Positions 63,692-64,000 of a stretch of 64,000 nucleotides of DNA are shown here, in pieces; within the stretch, counting starts at the first letter, position 1, and each line of letters starts with the position of its first letter. Below the pieces are notes generated by a model. It made no database searches. It was not told where the DNA came from and saw only the letters and a list, made by a program, of their open reading frames with translations. This stretch comes from Rhodobacteraceae bacterium HLUCCO07 (lineage in GTDB: Bacteria > Pseudomonadota > Alphaproteobacteria > Rhodobacterales > Rhodobacteraceae). A program made the position numbers and the translations under genes. The DNA is taken from the NCBI GenBank assembly GCA_001314705.1, contig LJSU01000024.1:62541-126540 (forward strand), written 5' to 3'.

Positions 63692-64000
63692 TCATTTGAC
63701 ACCATCCGGTCGATTGCCCGCTATTCTGCCACTGCCCGGCGACAGAGGAGAGGACAAAACCGGTTGCCAACGGATGGCTGACCTGTCGGTCACGATTGGG
63801 ACCCAAAAGGGAACCGAGGGCGCCCTCGAAAAGGGGGTCGCACCGGTTCCCCTGGCACCCCTTGCAAACCTGGCACCCCTTGCAAAGACGCGACCTCAGG
63901 GAGGTCGAACATGCAGCGACCTGACCCCGCAAAGACAACTGCACTTTTCCCGCCCCTGACCTGCCCGACCGCACGAGACTCGCCAACCTGTCGCCCGCTC
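63692..64000. other. Region after the tRNA at the right edge
   Basis: These 309 bases reach the window edge and hold no gene I can support. An 18-bp tandem duplication lies at 63851-63886. Short open frames here on both strands have no ribosome site or recognisable domain; the minus-strand one reads through the tRNA. The 3' side of a tRNA is a common integration site, but no integrase is visible within the window. Confidence 0.5.
63851..63886. repeat. Perfect 18-bp tandem duplication
   Basis: The unit CCTGGCACCCCTTGCAAA occurs twice head to tail without a mismatch, 160 bases after the tRNA. It may be a replication-slippage product or part of a regulator/integration site. Confidence 0.85.

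Noticed and set aside
63648-63986. A 112-codon minus-strand frame ending in GPEGLEPPTKAL
   Set aside because: The end is a translation of the tRNA T-arm region, a well-known artefact of gene calling. No other support.

Overview
The window looks like chromosomal DNA of a Roseobacter-group alphaproteobacterium (Rhodobacterales). The evidence is a high-GC sequence with strong GC preference at third codon positions, and a gene set typical of that group: pyruvate dehydrogenase with a lipoyl domain on E1-beta, a cytoplasmic sulfite dehydrogenase (soeABC type), DUF6455 and DUF3445 proteins, a LuxR/LuxI pair, an AidB-like acyl-CoA dehydrogenase and an extended L9. Most of the window is ordinary core genome. 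No CRISPR array, insertion sequence, prophage or replication origin was seen.

Layout. 1-4680 (minus): a GlpR-like repressor followed by a Ugp-type ABC importer (ATPase, binding protein, two permeases; the last runs off the left edge), reading away from a repeat-rich 0.5 kb intergenic region. 5217-14336: single genes and short units (hypothetical protein, gamma-carbonic-anhydrase-like protein, MltB-like transglycosylase, DUF3445 protein, hydrolase-OsmC fusion, a DUF6455 protein behind an FNR-type box, purB, a tiny secreted Cys protein, an isolated fliG, an HNH nuclease). 14643-18337 (minus): acpP, a HisA-like paralogue, fabF, mltG. 18728-23806: an FMN glutamate-synthase-domain protein, then a LysR regulator with a gamma-butyrobetaine-dioxygenase-like enzyme and a 3-hydroxyisobutyrate-dehydrogenase-like enzyme. 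23967-28639 (minus): TetR, fabG, fabD, a thioesterase and an AidB-like acyl-CoA dehydrogenase.

28796-36321 (plus): divIC-like gene, Na/Pi cotransporter, pdhA-pdhB-pdhC and eno, i.e. the lower-glycolysis/PDH block, with candidate operators in front of the phosphate transporter and of pdhA. A tRNA-Val and a MaoC hydratase follow. 37093-40657 (minus) is a small exopolysaccharide cluster (sugar transferase, polymerase-like membrane protein, glycosyltransferase), headed by about 1 kb of non-coding DNA. 41747-46768 (plus) is soeABC plus a TusA-like protein, a sulfite-oxidation unit. 46828-53751 carries housekeeping genes (YebC, DUF3179, two cyclophilins, pgk, rpsF-rpsR-rplI).

53993-57105 is the most accessory-looking part: luxR, a palindrome that could be a lux box, luxI with a C-terminal extension, a long inverted repeat and a class I cytochrome P450. 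The rest holds a DUF1330 protein, a Cys/Met-metabolism PLP enzyme, SufE, a lipoprotein, an atypical PD-(D/E)XK-like protein, rnd, purN-purM and a CAU-anticodon tRNA followed by a perfect 18-bp tandem duplication near the right edge.

Functional links: acpP, fabF, fabG and fabD all serve type II fatty acid synthesis. Eno, pgk and PDH serve central carbon flow. PurB, PurN and PurM serve purine synthesis. SoeABC would detoxify and oxidise sulfite from organosulfonate catabolism. The best candidates for new biology are the quorum-sensing/P450 neighbourhood, the HisA paralogue with a changed catalytic residue inside the fatty-acid cluster, the FNR-box/DUF6455 unit and the operator palindrome at the pdh promoter. 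All functions are inferred by reading the sequence; no database search was run.
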